Source: Acetobacteraceae bacterium
Lineage (GTDB): Bacteria; Pseudomonadota; Alphaproteobacteria; Acetobacterales; Acetobacteraceae
Direction of reading: 5' to 3'
Assembly: GCA_003164135.1 (NCBI GenBank)
Contig: PLSD01000004.1
Location: 1 to 64,000 of the forward strand
DNA: 64,000 nucleotides
A model generated the notes under the pieces. It made no database searches. It saw nothing but the letters and a program-made list of their open reading frames with translations, and was not told the origin of the DNA. Both the position numbers and the translations under genes were made by a program. This document shows, piece after piece, positions 26,624 to 35,411 of this stretch. Positions within the stretch are counted from its first letter, which is position 1. Each line of letters opens with the position of its first letter.

Positions 26624-28990
26624 TTATTCTTTTACGACGTAGGTGTGGAACTGGATCTTGCCTTCGACTTCGTCGGGATAGACGCCCTGCACTTCGTAGG
26701 CGAAGCCGGGGAACCGGTTGAAAGCCTCTTCGAAAACTAGGAAATAGTCAAGCATTGGCTGCGCCCGGGCATCGTAGCGCTCGCCGGGAACCACGATCCC
26801 GATGCCTGGCGGATAGATGAGCGCCAGCACGGCCGCGATCCGGCCTTTACACTGCGCCAGCGGTAGATAGTCGACATTGTTGCCGACGAGGGCCTCCGTG
26901 GCCTGCTGCACCGTCATCGCCTGTTCCGGGAAGTGCTCGGCGCGGAAGCACAGGCGCTGCAACTCCTTGATGTCATGGTCGCGATAGAACTGGTGCATCT
27001 CGTCGCAGAGGCGCTGCAGGGTGTAGCCTGCATAGCGGGCCGGATAACGTGCAAGCGTTGTCGGCAGCACATCTTCGAGCGGCGCGTTGGCGTCATACAA
27101 ATGCTTGAACGCCACCAACCGGGAGATCAGTGATGCACATTTACCCGGTTCAATGGCTGGCGTCATCAAGAACAAAATGCTGTTGAGGTCGCACTTCTCG
27201 GGAACGATATTGTTTTCCCTGAGATAGGCGGCCAGCACGGTTGCGGGAACCCCGATCGGCCCGTATTCACCCGTTTTGCGGTCAAGACCTGGCGTGATCA
27301 GGGTCAGCTTGTTGGGGTCAGTCATCGCCCAATTAGGCGAGCTGTGGCGGAAGCCGTGCCAGTTGGCGCCCGGCGTCAGCGTCCAGCAAACCTGTTCCCT
27401 GAGCAGGACTTCCGTCGGAACCTGCTCCCACGGGACGCTATCGAGATCAGGGCTGACCTTCGAGCCCTTGAGCGTCACGACGTCGGGCACGAACGGATCA
27501 AAAAACCAGGCTGTGCGTTCGTCGTGGGGCGCGCTTGCGAAACCCGCACCCAGCGTACGCAGCTTCTTGCGCGTCTCGATACCCAGCCGCACTGCGTCGT
27601 CCCAGAGCGCCAGCCCGTTCCTACCCTTGTGCATGTGGGCATCAACATCCAGGCTCGCGAACAACGGATAAAACGGCGATGTTGAGCAATGCAGCATGAA
27701 CATTTCGTTGAACCGGCGGTGCTCGGTGCGCCGGACCTGGCCTTTAATGTGATTGTCGCGGACGTGGATCTGCGAAGCCTGCGAAAAGCCAGCGAGCTGC
27801 TTGTGCGTGGATTGTGTTGCGATGATGCCCGGGCTATTTGCATCGAGGTTTTTGATGCCCATGGCGTAATGGTCTTCGAACAGCGGGTGGAATTTCATGA
27901 AGCCCGCCCATGCCTCGTCGAAATGCACGTAATCGCAAAGGTGGCCAATCCGCTCCAGTAGTTTGCTGGCGTTGTAAATGGTGCCGTCGTAGCTGCACTG
28001 TTCCATGACCGCGAGACGAAATGGCCGCTCACGCCTCCATGCGTTCTTATCTGTGACGAGCGGATGTGTACGGATTTGTTCGCGTAGCTTTGCCTCGTCC
28101 AGGGCTTCATAATCCATCGGGCCAATCAGGCCCTGTGGGTTGCGGTCGGTTTCGATATAAATCGGGACGGCGCCGGCCAGCAGCAGTGCGCCATGGTGGA
28201 TCGACTTGTGATTATTGCGGTCGAAGAGAACCAGGTCACCACGCTTGAGCAGCGCCGCGGAAACCACTTTGTTGGACGTCGATGTGCCATTGAGGATAAA
28301 GTACGTCCGATCGGCGCCAAAGACCTTCGCTGCCGCCTTTTCTGCCCGCAATGCCGGCCCTTCATGAATGAGCAGGTCGCCCAGTTCAGGTACCGAATTG
28401 TCGATGTCGTTGCGGAATACTGCCTCTCCAAGGTGCTCAACAAAAAGCCGGCCGGCAGGGCTGCGGCGATAGAACGCGCCGCCTTGATGACCGGGACACG
28501 TCCACATTTGGTTGCCCTCGTAATCATAGTCCATCAGTGCGCCGAAGAAGGGCGGTTTGAGCTCTGCCGCGTAGCGCTCAAGCGCGAAGATCACTTCCTT
28601 AGCCGTGAAGCCGGGCGTTTCGTTGTCGAGGTAAGCGTACCCGGTTACCTCGCCAAGCGGCGCGAGGGACAATGTCTCGACACCCTTGAATTCGCTCAGG
28701 AGGTAGATCGGCGTATCCAGGCCACGGTCCTGGCGGATGAATTGAATAAGGTGCTGCACCTCGGGCTCGTCAGGACCGTCGATGGCAAGTAGAAAGCAGC
28801 CAATCGACATATCGCTCTCCGCGGCGACCCTCGCCCCGGTTAGCGTCGGCACAACGTCAGCGCGGTAGCCATAGCCAGACATCGCGTCCAGAAGGCGCTG
28901 CAAAAGGCGAGCTTCGTTGCTCTCGGGGGCATTTTTGAAGACTGTGCTGTAGGCGAGGAAGTGGAAGAGCTTGTTATAGGGAACCGTCAT
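26624..28990 (-). CDS. Orn/Lys/Arg decarboxylase, ornithine-decarboxylase-like
   Basis: A 788-residue PLP decarboxylase, taking the ATG at 28990, which is preceded by a GAAGGAAG ribosome site; upstream in-frame codons lack one. The PLP lysine is in QSTHKQLAGFSQAS (Lys about 397). The segment GTSTSNKVVSAALL then FDRNNHKSIHHGALLLAGAV resembles biodegradative ornithine decarboxylase (SpeF/SpeC) more than AdiA. This first gene of a three-gene acid-resistance operon would work with the second decarboxylase and the antiporter. An FNR/FixK box lies 159 bases upstream. An arginine or lysine substrate cannot be excluded. Confidence 0.85.
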   Translation of the reverse strand: MTVPYNKLFHFLAYSTVFKNAPESNEARLLQRLLDAMSGYGYRADVVPTLTGARVAAESDMSIGCFLLAIDGPDEPEVQHLIQFIRQDRGLDTPIYLLSEFKGVETLSLAPLGEVTGYAYLDNETPGFTAKEVIFALERYAAELKPPFFGALMDYDYEGNQMWTCPGHQGGAFYRRSPAGRLFVEHLGEAVFRNDIDNSVPELGDLLIHEGPALRAEKAAAKVFGADRTYFILNGTSTSNKVVSAALLKRGDLVLFDRNNHKSIHHGALLLAGAVPIYIETDRNPQGLIGPMDYEALDEAKLREQIRTHPLVTDKNAWRRERPFRLAVMEQCSYDGTIYNASKLLERIGHLCDYVHFDEAWAGFMKFHPLFEDHYAMGIKNLDANSPGIIATQSTHKQLAGFSQASQIHVRDNHIKGQVRRTEHRRFNEMFMLHCSTSPFYPLFASLDVDAHMHKGRNGLALWDDAVRLGIETRKKLRTLGAGFASAPHDERTAWFFDPFVPDVVTLKGSKVSPDLDSVPWEQVPTEVLLREQVCWTLTPGANWHGFRHSSPNWAMTDPNKLTLITPGLDRKTGEYGPIGVPATVLAAYLRENNIVPEKCDLNSILFLMTPAIEPGKCASLISRLVAFKHLYDANAPLEDVLPTTLARYPARYAGYTLQRLCDEMHQFYRDHDIKELQRLCFRAEHFPEQAMTVQQATEALVGNNVDYLPLAQCKGRIAAVLALIYPPGIGIVVPGERYDARAQPMLDYFLVFEEAFNRFPGFAYEVQGVYPDEVEGKIQFHTYVVKE

Positions 28991-29148
28991 ATGGAACTTC
29001 CTTCGCTCAGGTATTAGAATAAAGTTCGTCGACGTCCTCGCCGGCAAGACTCGGATGTAACTTGCTGTTCGATGCGCCTTCGGAGGCATGCAATTAACAG
29101 ATGGTAATCTCCGAAAACGGCTCTGGCATGGTCACGCGGCCATAGTAA

Positions 29149-29162
29149 TTGATCTCAATCAA
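29149..29162. promoter_or_regulatory. Perfect FNR/FixK box between decarboxylase operon and 29450 gene
   Basis: TTGATCTCAATCAA fits TTGAT-N4-ATCAA exactly. For a rightward promoter, the hexamer TTTAAT (29185-29190, 5 of 6 to TATAAT) sits exactly where a class II site centred at -41.5 requires. No equally good -10 is seen for the leftward decarboxylase operon. The box is the only clear signal in the gene-free stretch 28991-29449. Confidence 0.72.
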
Positions 29163-29449
29163 GTCGGGGCGAATATGTTCAGTTTTTAATGTCTTGGTAG
29201 GTTTTGTAGGTGTCAGGCTGAAGTCGCGATTGCGTATTGTCATTATGGGAATAAGTGAATTTGGACGTTCTATTGGTGCCGTCACTTGGGATTGGGGGCT
29301 GTCCCGCTGACGGGATTGTGGGACTAAGTAATAGCCGAGCCTTGTAAAACGCCCTCCTAGGCTGTACTTTAGGCACCATTAATAGAAGCGAAAGCTTTGC
29401 AATCTGCGTTCGTGTGGGTTTGCCCGTTCGATGAAAGTTGTGAAATTCC

Positions 29450-29965
29450 ATGGCTGCAATTATACGTGCTCGTGCAACACGATTTCTCGGGCCTGAATTT
29501 AACAGTTTTTTATTCGCGCCGATTGGAGCGGATCGAAACGGAACAAATCTCAGCGTTGTTTCAGCGTTGGCGCGGTGTGACCTTGATCCTTGGGCCGAGG
29601 CAGAAAAACTTACAAAGTTACCAGAAGAAATTGCTATACAAAAATTGTCTGCCTTGATTTCTAGCCTGCCAGAAGTTCCATTGACGTCTCAGGAACCAGG
29701 ACGAACCGCAGCTCGTTTGATTGCACTTTTGCCAGAACATGGACAGACAAAAACATCATCGAGAAACTCGATTGCCGGTGTTAACTCTATGACAAAATCT
29801 CCACCGGATTGGCCGACTTTCTTGATCATTATGGCCATCATCCTGGGCATCCAGATATTGGCGTATACGTATCAACACACGGCACAAGCGGTTAACACTC
29901 AGGTGATAAGTTCCGAAGGCTCCCCACTACCAATACCGTCAGTGAAAGGTCATAAATTAAATTGA
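29450..29965 (+). CDS. Hypothetical protein with one C-terminal membrane helix
   Basis: A 171-residue product of no recognised family. Residues 1-110 are soluble and Ala/Leu-rich (NGTNLSVVSALARCDLDPWA, LPEEIAIQKLSALISSLPEV), suggesting a small helical domain. Residues about 124-142 (FLIIMAIILGIQILAYTY) form a membrane helix, followed by a short polar tail. It stands in front of phaC in the same direction, 146 bases away, and behind a well-placed FNR/FixK promoter, so it may be an oxygen-regulated membrane protein. The WAEAEKLTKLP pattern could be a phasin-like or anti-sigma-like helix, but this is speculative. Confidence 0.55.
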   Translation: MAAIIRARATRFLGPEFNSFLFAPIGADRNGTNLSVVSALARCDLDPWAEAEKLTKLPEEIAIQKLSALISSLPEVPLTSQEPGRTAARLIALLPEHGQTKTSSRNSIAGVNSMTKSPPDWPTFLIIMAIILGIQILAYTYQHTAQAVNTQVISSEGSPLPIPSVKGHKLN

Positions 29966-30111
29966 TTATGCCGTTGCATTTCCTTTCGCGTGGCAGACGC
30001 GAGCAACGATAGCTTTAGGAGGACGGAATTGCTTCCAATGTTATTGTCTGAAACTCTCTTGGTGCTTGCAATGACCTATATGATTGTTACTCCATTCAAG
30101 GAGCACTAAAA

Positions 30112-31929
30112 ATGCTAGGTATGCCTGTGCGACTTCGTCAGCCTGCCGTAGCCGGCGTGCAACCATCAATTCCGCTGATGACAACGCCGGAAAATCTTGA
30201 CCACATGCTGCATAATTGGCAGAGCCGCTTTACCGGCGGACGTTCGCCCAGCACGGTGGCACTCGCCTTCATGGACTGGGCCGCGCATACGGCAAACTCC
30301 CCATTCAAAACAGCGGCGCTCGGGCAAACGGCGATGACGCAATGGCAACGTCTTGTCCGCACAATGATGGGTGGAGAAAATTCAATCGCACCGCAACCGG
30401 GCGACCACCGCTTTGTCCATCCGGCATGGCAGCAGCGCCCTTATAATTTACTTACCCAATCGGTGTTGCTCGGCGAGGAATGGTGGGACCAGCTTGTGCG
30501 CGGCGCCGGCGGCGTCAGCCCGCCCAACGAACGAATGGTGGCTTTTACCGTGCGCCAATTTCTCGACCTGATTTCGCCTTCCAATATTCCCTGGCTCAAC
30601 CCGGAGGTGATAGAGGCCACACGTGCCAGTGGTGGCCGCAACCTCGTGGACGGTATGACCAACTTCCTGCGCGATCAGTTGGCTGCGCAGGGCCACGCCG
30701 CGATGAAGGGGTTTAAAGTCGGCGAGAACCTCGCCGCCACGCCCGGCAAGGTGGTTTTCCGCAATACGTTGATGGAGCTGATCCAGTACACGCCGACGAC
30801 CGCGAAGGTGGGTGCTGAACCAGTGCTGATCGTGCCGGCCTGGATCATGAAATATTACATTCTCGACCTGTCAGCCAATAACTCTCTGATCGGCTGGCTG
30901 GTGGCGCAGGGGCGCACGGTGTTTGCGATCTCCTGGCGCAATCCTGGCGCCGAGATGCGCGATACCTCGCTCGATGATTACCGCCGCGAGGGGGTTATGG
31001 CCGCTATCGACGCGGTGCAAACCATCTGCGGGGCGGCAAAAATCCATGCGACCGGTTACTGTCTCGGTGGTACGTTGCTGACGATCGCGGCGGCGGCCAT
31101 GGCGCGCGATAACGACGACCGGCTCGCCAGCCTGTCGCTGTTCGCCGCGCAGACTGATTTTACCGAAGCCGGTGAGTTGCAACTGTTTATCACCGAGGAC
31201 CAGCTTAACTTCCTCAACGACATCATGCAGACGCAAGGTTATCTCGACAGCGCACAGATGGGTGGTGCGTTTGAGATGTTGCAGTCCAACGATCTCGTCT
31301 GGTCGCACGCGATCCGCAGCTACCTGCTCGGCGAACAAGATGCGCCGTTTGACCTGATGGCCTGGGATGCCGACGGCACACGTCTGCCGGCACGCATGCA
31401 CATCGAATATCTACGGCAACTCTATCTTCATAATGCCCTCGCGGAAGGACGCTTTGAAGTTGCGGGAAATCCGTTGGAACTCGGCGATATTAAGCTGCCG
31501 ATATTTGTCGTGGGAACCGAGCGCGACCACATCGCGCCGTGGCATTCGGTGTTCAAGCTGCATCTGCTGAATGATGGTGAAATCACCTTCGTGCTGACGT
31601 CCGGCGGCCATAATGCCGGCATCGTCAGCGAACCTGGCCATGCGCATCGCCACTTCCGGATCCGTGTCCGGGACGCTGGTGCCCGCACCCTTGGCCCGGA
31701 TGAATGGGAGCGCGATACCGCAGCGCAGGATGGGTCGTGGTGGGTGGAATGGGGCAAATTTCTCGGCCAGCATTCGACGAAAAATGTTGTGCCGCCACCC
31801 ATGGGGGGGCTGAACTCAAACCGCTCTGCGACGCCCCAGGCACCTATGTGCTGGAAGGATAAGAAACCATGCAGGATGCAGACGCAAGCGCCGAAACCTA
31901 TATTGAGAACCGGACGTTTGACGAGCTGA
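30112..31929 (+). CDS. phaC: Class I poly(R)-hydroxyalkanoate synthase (3' end probably frameshifted)
   Basis: Polymerises (R)-3-hydroxyacyl-CoA into PHB granules. The start follows AAGGAG. The lipase-like box GYCLGG carries the catalytic Cys (residue 317), with Asp472 (ERDHIAPW) and His500 (SGGHNAGI) completing the triad. The N-terminal region is typical of PhaC. From about codon 563 the frame departs from the family: after a run of seven G (31803-31809) the expected ending GAELKPLCDAPGTYVLEG lies in another frame and stops at 31862, six bases before the next gene. As written the frame runs 605 residues and overlaps the next gene by 61 bases. A G-run length change or sequence error is likely. 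Confidence 0.9.
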   Translation: MLGMPVRLRQPAVAGVQPSIPLMTTPENLDHMLHNWQSRFTGGRSPSTVALAFMDWAAHTANSPFKTAALGQTAMTQWQRLVRTMMGGENSIAPQPGDHRFVHPAWQQRPYNLLTQSVLLGEEWWDQLVRGAGGVSPPNERMVAFTVRQFLDLISPSNIPWLNPEVIEATRASGGRNLVDGMTNFLRDQLAAQGHAAMKGFKVGENLAATPGKVVFRNTLMELIQYTPTTAKVGAEPVLIVPAWIMKYYILDLSANNSLIGWLVAQGRTVFAISWRNPGAEMRDTSLDDYRREGVMAAIDAVQTICGAAKIHATGYCLGGTLLTIAAAAMARDNDDRLASLSLFAAQTDFTEAGELQLFITEDQLNFLNDIMQTQGYLDSAQMGGAFEMLQSNDLVWSHAIRSYLLGEQDAPFDLMAWDADGTRLPARMHIEYLRQLYLHNALAEGRFEVAGNPLELGDIKLPIFVVGTERDHIAPWHSVFKLHLLNDGEITFVLTSGGHNAGIVSEPGHAHRHFRIRVRDAGARTLGPDEWERDTAAQDGSWWVEWGKFLGQHSTKNVVPPPMGGLNSNRSATPQAPMCWKDKKPCRMQTQAPKPILRTGRLTS

Positions 31930-33278
31930 AAGTGGGGGATACAGCCAGTTCCTCACACACCGTAACGCAGCGCGACATTGACCTTTTTTCGACTGTAACC
32001 GGCGATGTGAACCCCGCCCATGTCGATCCTGCCTATGCGGAAACGGATATGTTCCACCACATCATTATCCAAGGTATGTGGGGGGCGGGGCTGATCTCGG
32101 CTGTGCTAGGCACCAAGCTGCCAGGTCCTGGGACAATCTATCTCGGCCAGGATCTACGGTTCCGCTATCCGGTATCTATCGGCGACACGATTACCGCCAC
32201 CATGACGGTGCGCGAGAAGAAGCCAGAAAAAGGCGACGTGACGCTGGACTGCGTTTGCACCGAACAGGACGGCAAGGAGGTGATTACCGGAACCGCCTTC
32301 ACGCGCGCACCAAAGGTCAAGGTTCGCCGCAAGCGGGTGGTATTGCCCGATGTGCGGGTTGGCCGGCACGACGCGCTGCACGCCATTCTCGCACGCGCGT
32401 CCGGCGGGGTTGCCGTGAAGACGGCGGTGGTATTTCCGGTTGACAGCGCCTCGCTCTCGGCAGCCGTTAATGCCGCGGGAGCTGGGCTGATCACACCCGT
32501 TCTCATCGGGCCGGCCACGCGTATCCAGGAAATTGCCAAAGCAGTGGGTCTGGACATTGAGGCGTTCCATCTCATCGATGTGCCGGATGCCGCGGCGGCC
32601 TCGGCCCAGGCCGTGCAGCTTGCCCGCAGCGGCGGTGTGGCACTGCTGATGAAGGGCGATCTGCATACGGATATTTTGATGCATGAGGTCATCGCCACGG
32701 CAACTGGGTTGCGCACGCCGCGCCAGATCAGCCATGTTTACCTGATGGACGTACCGGATTACCCGCGCCCACTGCTGGTGACGGATGCCGCCATCAACAT
32801 CTCGCCGGATTTGGATGAAAAAGCCGGCATCCTGCAAAACGCCATCGACCTTGCGCATATCATCGGCATTGCCCAGCCGCGCGTCGCGATTCTTGCCGCC
32901 GTGGAAACGGTCAACGCTAGGCAGCCCTCGACACTGAATGCGGCGGCATTGTGCAAAATGGCGGATCGCGGGCAGATCACCGGGGGCCTGCTGGACGGCC
33001 CGCTTGCTTTTGACAACGCGGTGAGCGAAGCGGCCGCGAACGAAAAGGGCATCATCTCGCAGGTTGCCGGCAAAGCGGATATCCTGTTGGTTCCCGACCT
33101 TGAAGCCGGCAACATGCTAGCCAAGCAGCTGACCTTCATGTCCGGGGCGGAGGCAGCCGGCGTGGTGCTAGGCGCGCGTGTACCAATCATTCTGACCAGC
33201 CGTGCCGATAGCGCGCGCACCGGTATGGCCTCCTGCGCTTTGGCCGTGATGGTGGCGCGGGCCGGAGCCCTTAAATGA
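31869..33278 (+). CDS. Bifunctional enoyl-CoA hydratase (MaoC/PhaJ-like) / phosphate acetyltransferase
   Basis: A 469-residue fusion. Residues 1-150 are a hotdog-fold (R)-specific hydratase with the hydratase-2 motif GDVNPAHVDPAY (Asp and His catalytic). Residues about 165-469 are a Pta-type phosphotransacylase (TPVLIGPATRIQEIAKAVGL, HLIDVPDAAAASAQAV, PRQISHVYLMDVP). The fusion would link beta-oxidation intermediates to PHB precursors and turn acyl-CoA into acyl-phosphate. A GGAAGG site precedes the ATG. Its TGA overlaps the next ATG (ATGA). Next to phaC and ackA it forms a module that balances redox and makes ATP when respiration is limited. Confidence 0.9.
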   Translation: MQDADASAETYIENRTFDELKVGDTASSSHTVTQRDIDLFSTVTGDVNPAHVDPAYAETDMFHHIIIQGMWGAGLISAVLGTKLPGPGTIYLGQDLRFRYPVSIGDTITATMTVREKKPEKGDVTLDCVCTEQDGKEVITGTAFTRAPKVKVRRKRVVLPDVRVGRHDALHAILARASGGVAVKTAVVFPVDSASLSAAVNAAGAGLITPVLIGPATRIQEIAKAVGLDIEAFHLIDVPDAAAASAQAVQLARSGGVALLMKGDLHTDILMHEVIATATGLRTPRQISHVYLMDVPDYPRPLLVTDAAINISPDLDEKAGILQNAIDLAHIIGIAQPRVAILAAVETVNARQPSTLNAAALCKMADRGQITGGLLDGPLAFDNAVSEAAANEKGIISQVAGKADILLVPDLEAGNMLAKQLTFMSGAEAAGVVLGARVPIILTSRADSARTGMASCALAVMVARAGALK

Positions 33279-34471
33279 GCGGCTCGATCCTGACCATCAA
33301 TGCAGGTTCGTCGAGCGTGAAATTCGCTTTATTCGACAATGACGCCGCGTTGACCGAAATGGTGCGCGGCGAAATCGAGAATCTGGGTACGGCGCCGCAT
33401 TTTTGCGCACGCGATACGGCTGGGAAAGTGCTGGCCGAAAGGCGTTGGCCGGCGGATGTCAAACAATCATTTGCCGACACACTCGGCACGTTGCTGACCT
33501 TCGCCGAGGGGCATCTCGATCGTGGCGGCCTTGTCGGCGTTGGCCATCGCGTCGTGCATGGCGGCGCCAAGCATATCGAACCCGCTCTGGTTACACCGGC
33601 GTTACTGGAGGATCTAGAAGCCCTGACGCCGCTCGCTCCACTGCATATGCCGCATAATCTGGCACCGATACACGCCATCGCCGCCGCCCGCCCCGAGTTG
33701 GCGCAGGTGGCGTGTTTCGACACAGCGTTCCATCACACACTGCCGCCGGTTGCCAGGCAGTTTGCCTTGCCGCGCGCCATCACCGAAGCGGGCGTGCGCC
33801 GTTATGGTTTCCATGGATTGTCCTATGAATACATCGCTGGCCGCTTGCAAATGCAGCTCCCAGCTCTGGCGTGCGGCCGGGTGATCGCGGCACATCTGGG
33901 CTCTGGCGCCAGCATGTGCGCCCTCAAAAACGGCATCAGTATCGCCACCACCACTGGTTTCAGCGCGCTGGACGGGCTGGTGATGGCCACACGTTGCGGC
34001 CGCCTTGACCCGGGCGTGCTGCTTTATCTCGGCGCGCAGGGCCGCAGCTTCGGCGATATCGAGGATATGCTCTACCGCCACTCCGGGCTGTTGGGCGTCT
34101 CAGGTATCAGCGATGATGTCCGCACATTGCTCGCCAGCGAGGATCCACACGCCAAAGAGGCGATCGACCTTTTCACCTACCAGATCGCCATCGAGACCGG
34201 CGGCCTAGTCAGCGCGCTGGGTGGACTGGATGGACTGATCTTCACGGCCGGCATTGGCGAACACGCCCCAGAAATCCGCGCTGCCGTGTGCGAACGCTTG
34301 GCTTGGCTCGGCCTGCGCCTCGATGCCATCGCCAACGCGGCGAACGCGGCCTGCATCAGCACACCGGACAGCAGCATCAAAGTCCACGTCATAGCGACCG
34401 ACGAGGAGGCGATGATCGCCCGTCACACGCGAACAATCACCCAAGCACATACCTTACAGGAGTCGAAGTAA
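33275..34471 (+). CDS. ackA: Acetate/propionate kinase
   Basis: A 398-residue acetokinase-family enzyme making ATP from acetyl- or propionyl-phosphate. The N-terminal LTINAGSSSVKFALF, then VGVGHRVVHGGAKH, CFDTAFHHTLP, YGFHGLSYEYIA and IAAHLGSGASMCAL are the standard phosphate- and substrate-binding motifs in order. It is intact. It starts in an ATGA overlap with the Pta fusion, so the kinase receives acyl-phosphate from its neighbour. The TAATG at its end begins a gutted fabI. Confidence 0.93.
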   Translation: MSGSILTINAGSSSVKFALFDNDAALTEMVRGEIENLGTAPHFCARDTAGKVLAERRWPADVKQSFADTLGTLLTFAEGHLDRGGLVGVGHRVVHGGAKHIEPALVTPALLEDLEALTPLAPLHMPHNLAPIHAIAAARPELAQVACFDTAFHHTLPPVARQFALPRAITEAGVRRYGFHGLSYEYIAGRLQMQLPALACGRVIAAHLGSGASMCALKNGISIATTTGFSALDGLVMATRCGRLDPGVLLYLGAQGRSFGDIEDMLYRHSGLLGVSGISDDVRTLLASEDPHAKEAIDLFTYQIAIETGGLVSALGGLDGLIFTAGIGEHAPEIRAAVCERLAWLGLRLDAIANAANAACISTPDSSIKVHVIATDEEAMIARHTRTITQAHTLQESK

Positions 34472-34857
34472 TGGACCTTCCAATCACCACCAGCCTGCGC
34501 GGCAGGCGCGGCCTCGTCGTCGGCATTGCCAATGAATCCAGCATCGCCGCCGGCTGCGCACGGGCCTTCACCGCCGCTGGCGCCAAACTCGCGGCCACCT
34601 ATCTGAACGAAAAATTACTGCCTTATGTCAAGCCGGTCACCGACGCACTCGACGGCAAGCTGCTTCTGCCATGCGACGTGCATGTGCCGGGGCATTTCGA
34701 CGAATTACTGGCCGCTGAGGCTGCCGCAGCGCCAGAACACCAGTTGGTGAGTATTGACGACGCCGACGCCCTGGCCGCGTTTCTCGTCGGCGACGTCCCG
34801 CGCCGCATCACCGGCAACATCATCCCCGTCGATGGCGGTCAACACGCGATCGCCTGA
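34471..34857 (+). pseudogene. fabI: Enoyl-ACP reductase (FabI-like) with large internal deletion
   Basis: 128 codons remain of about 255. The N-terminus (SLRGRRGLVVGIANESSIAA, with the FabI pattern GIANxxSIAxG and LLPCDVH) joins directly after HFDELLA to the C-terminal part (LVSIDDADALAAFLVGDVPR then ITGNIIPVDGG). The missing middle contains the active-site Tyr-x6-Lys and most of the fold, so no activity is expected. The frame is preserved. The gene starts in a TAATG overlap with ackA, the usual partner order in phaC-pta-ackA-fabI clusters of other alphaproteobacteria. Confidence 0.85.
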
Positions 34858-34898
34858 GGTAAGACAAAACCGAAAGAAGCATGAACATGAAACCGCAA
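34817..34898 (+). repeat. 82-bp diverged direct repeat, copy 1
   Basis: Covers the last codons of the fabI remnant and the following leader (CTGAGGTAAGACAAAACCG, then GAAACCGCAA). A second copy without gaps occurs at 35330-35411, directly before the P-type ATPase. The right half of the two copies is nearly identical. The segment between them contains only the 108-residue gene. Confidence 0.75.
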
Positions 34899-34911
34899 AG
34901 GAGAACAGGAA

Positions 34912-35238
34912 ATGAATGAGGCAGACTTGCATTTAGCACTGAAAATGCGCGTCAAAACCTTGGGCCTGCGCATCACAGCACTCAAGAAGACGATGAGCGA
35001 AGCAACGGAGTCAAGGAGGATTGAGAAGTTGGGCGAGCTCCACGAGCTGGAGCGGCGCCATAAACATCTCGAGGAACGGCTGCACCAGATTGGCCGTGAA
35101 GGTCCAGGACTTCGGCAGGATGTGAACACCGACTTCAGTCTTATGGCCGATAATATTCAGGGTGGCCTCGATAGTCTCATGTTTTCGATAGATGAGCATT
35201 ATCTCGCCGGAGAACACGCGAAGTCCCGGCGCAAGTAG
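34912..35238 (+). CDS. Small charged coiled-coil hypothetical protein
   Basis: A 108-residue product not recognised as a known family. Residues 5-60 are an uninterrupted charged amphipathic helix (LKMRVKTLGLRITALKKTM, RIEKLGELHELERRHKHLEE), with an acidic C-terminal part (VNTDFSLMADNIQGGLDSLM). It may oligomerise or regulate a partner. The ATG follows AAAGGAGAACAGG. It lies between the two 82-bp repeats and just before the proton ATPase, which suggests it was inserted or duplicated as a unit. Confidence 0.6.
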   Translation: MNEADLHLALKMRVKTLGLRITALKKTMSEATESRRIEKLGELHELERRHKHLEERLHQIGREGPGLRQDVNTDFSLMADNIQGGLDSLMFSIDEHYLAGEHAKSRRK

Positions 35239-35329
35239 TGGATATGCTGCCGGCAGGATTTTCTATTCGAAACAATGGTCATAACCGGGTAGTATCGCAT
35301 ATCCAGACGCAACCACAAAATTGTGGACA

Positions 35330-35411
35330 CCATCATCCCCGCCTATAGCGAGCAGCCGTCAATCGCTTGAGGTGAGACCAAACCGAAAGAAACATGATTA
35401 TGAAACCGCAA
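35330..35411 (+). repeat. 82-bp diverged direct repeat, copy 2 (P-type ATPase leader)
   Basis: Second copy of 34817-34898. The left half still reads like a fabI C-terminus (TIIPAYSEQPSIA-stop), and the right half contains the start region of the P-type ATPase (GAAAGAAACATG). This implies that the ATPase leader derives from sequence downstream of a fabI gene. Confidence 0.75.
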
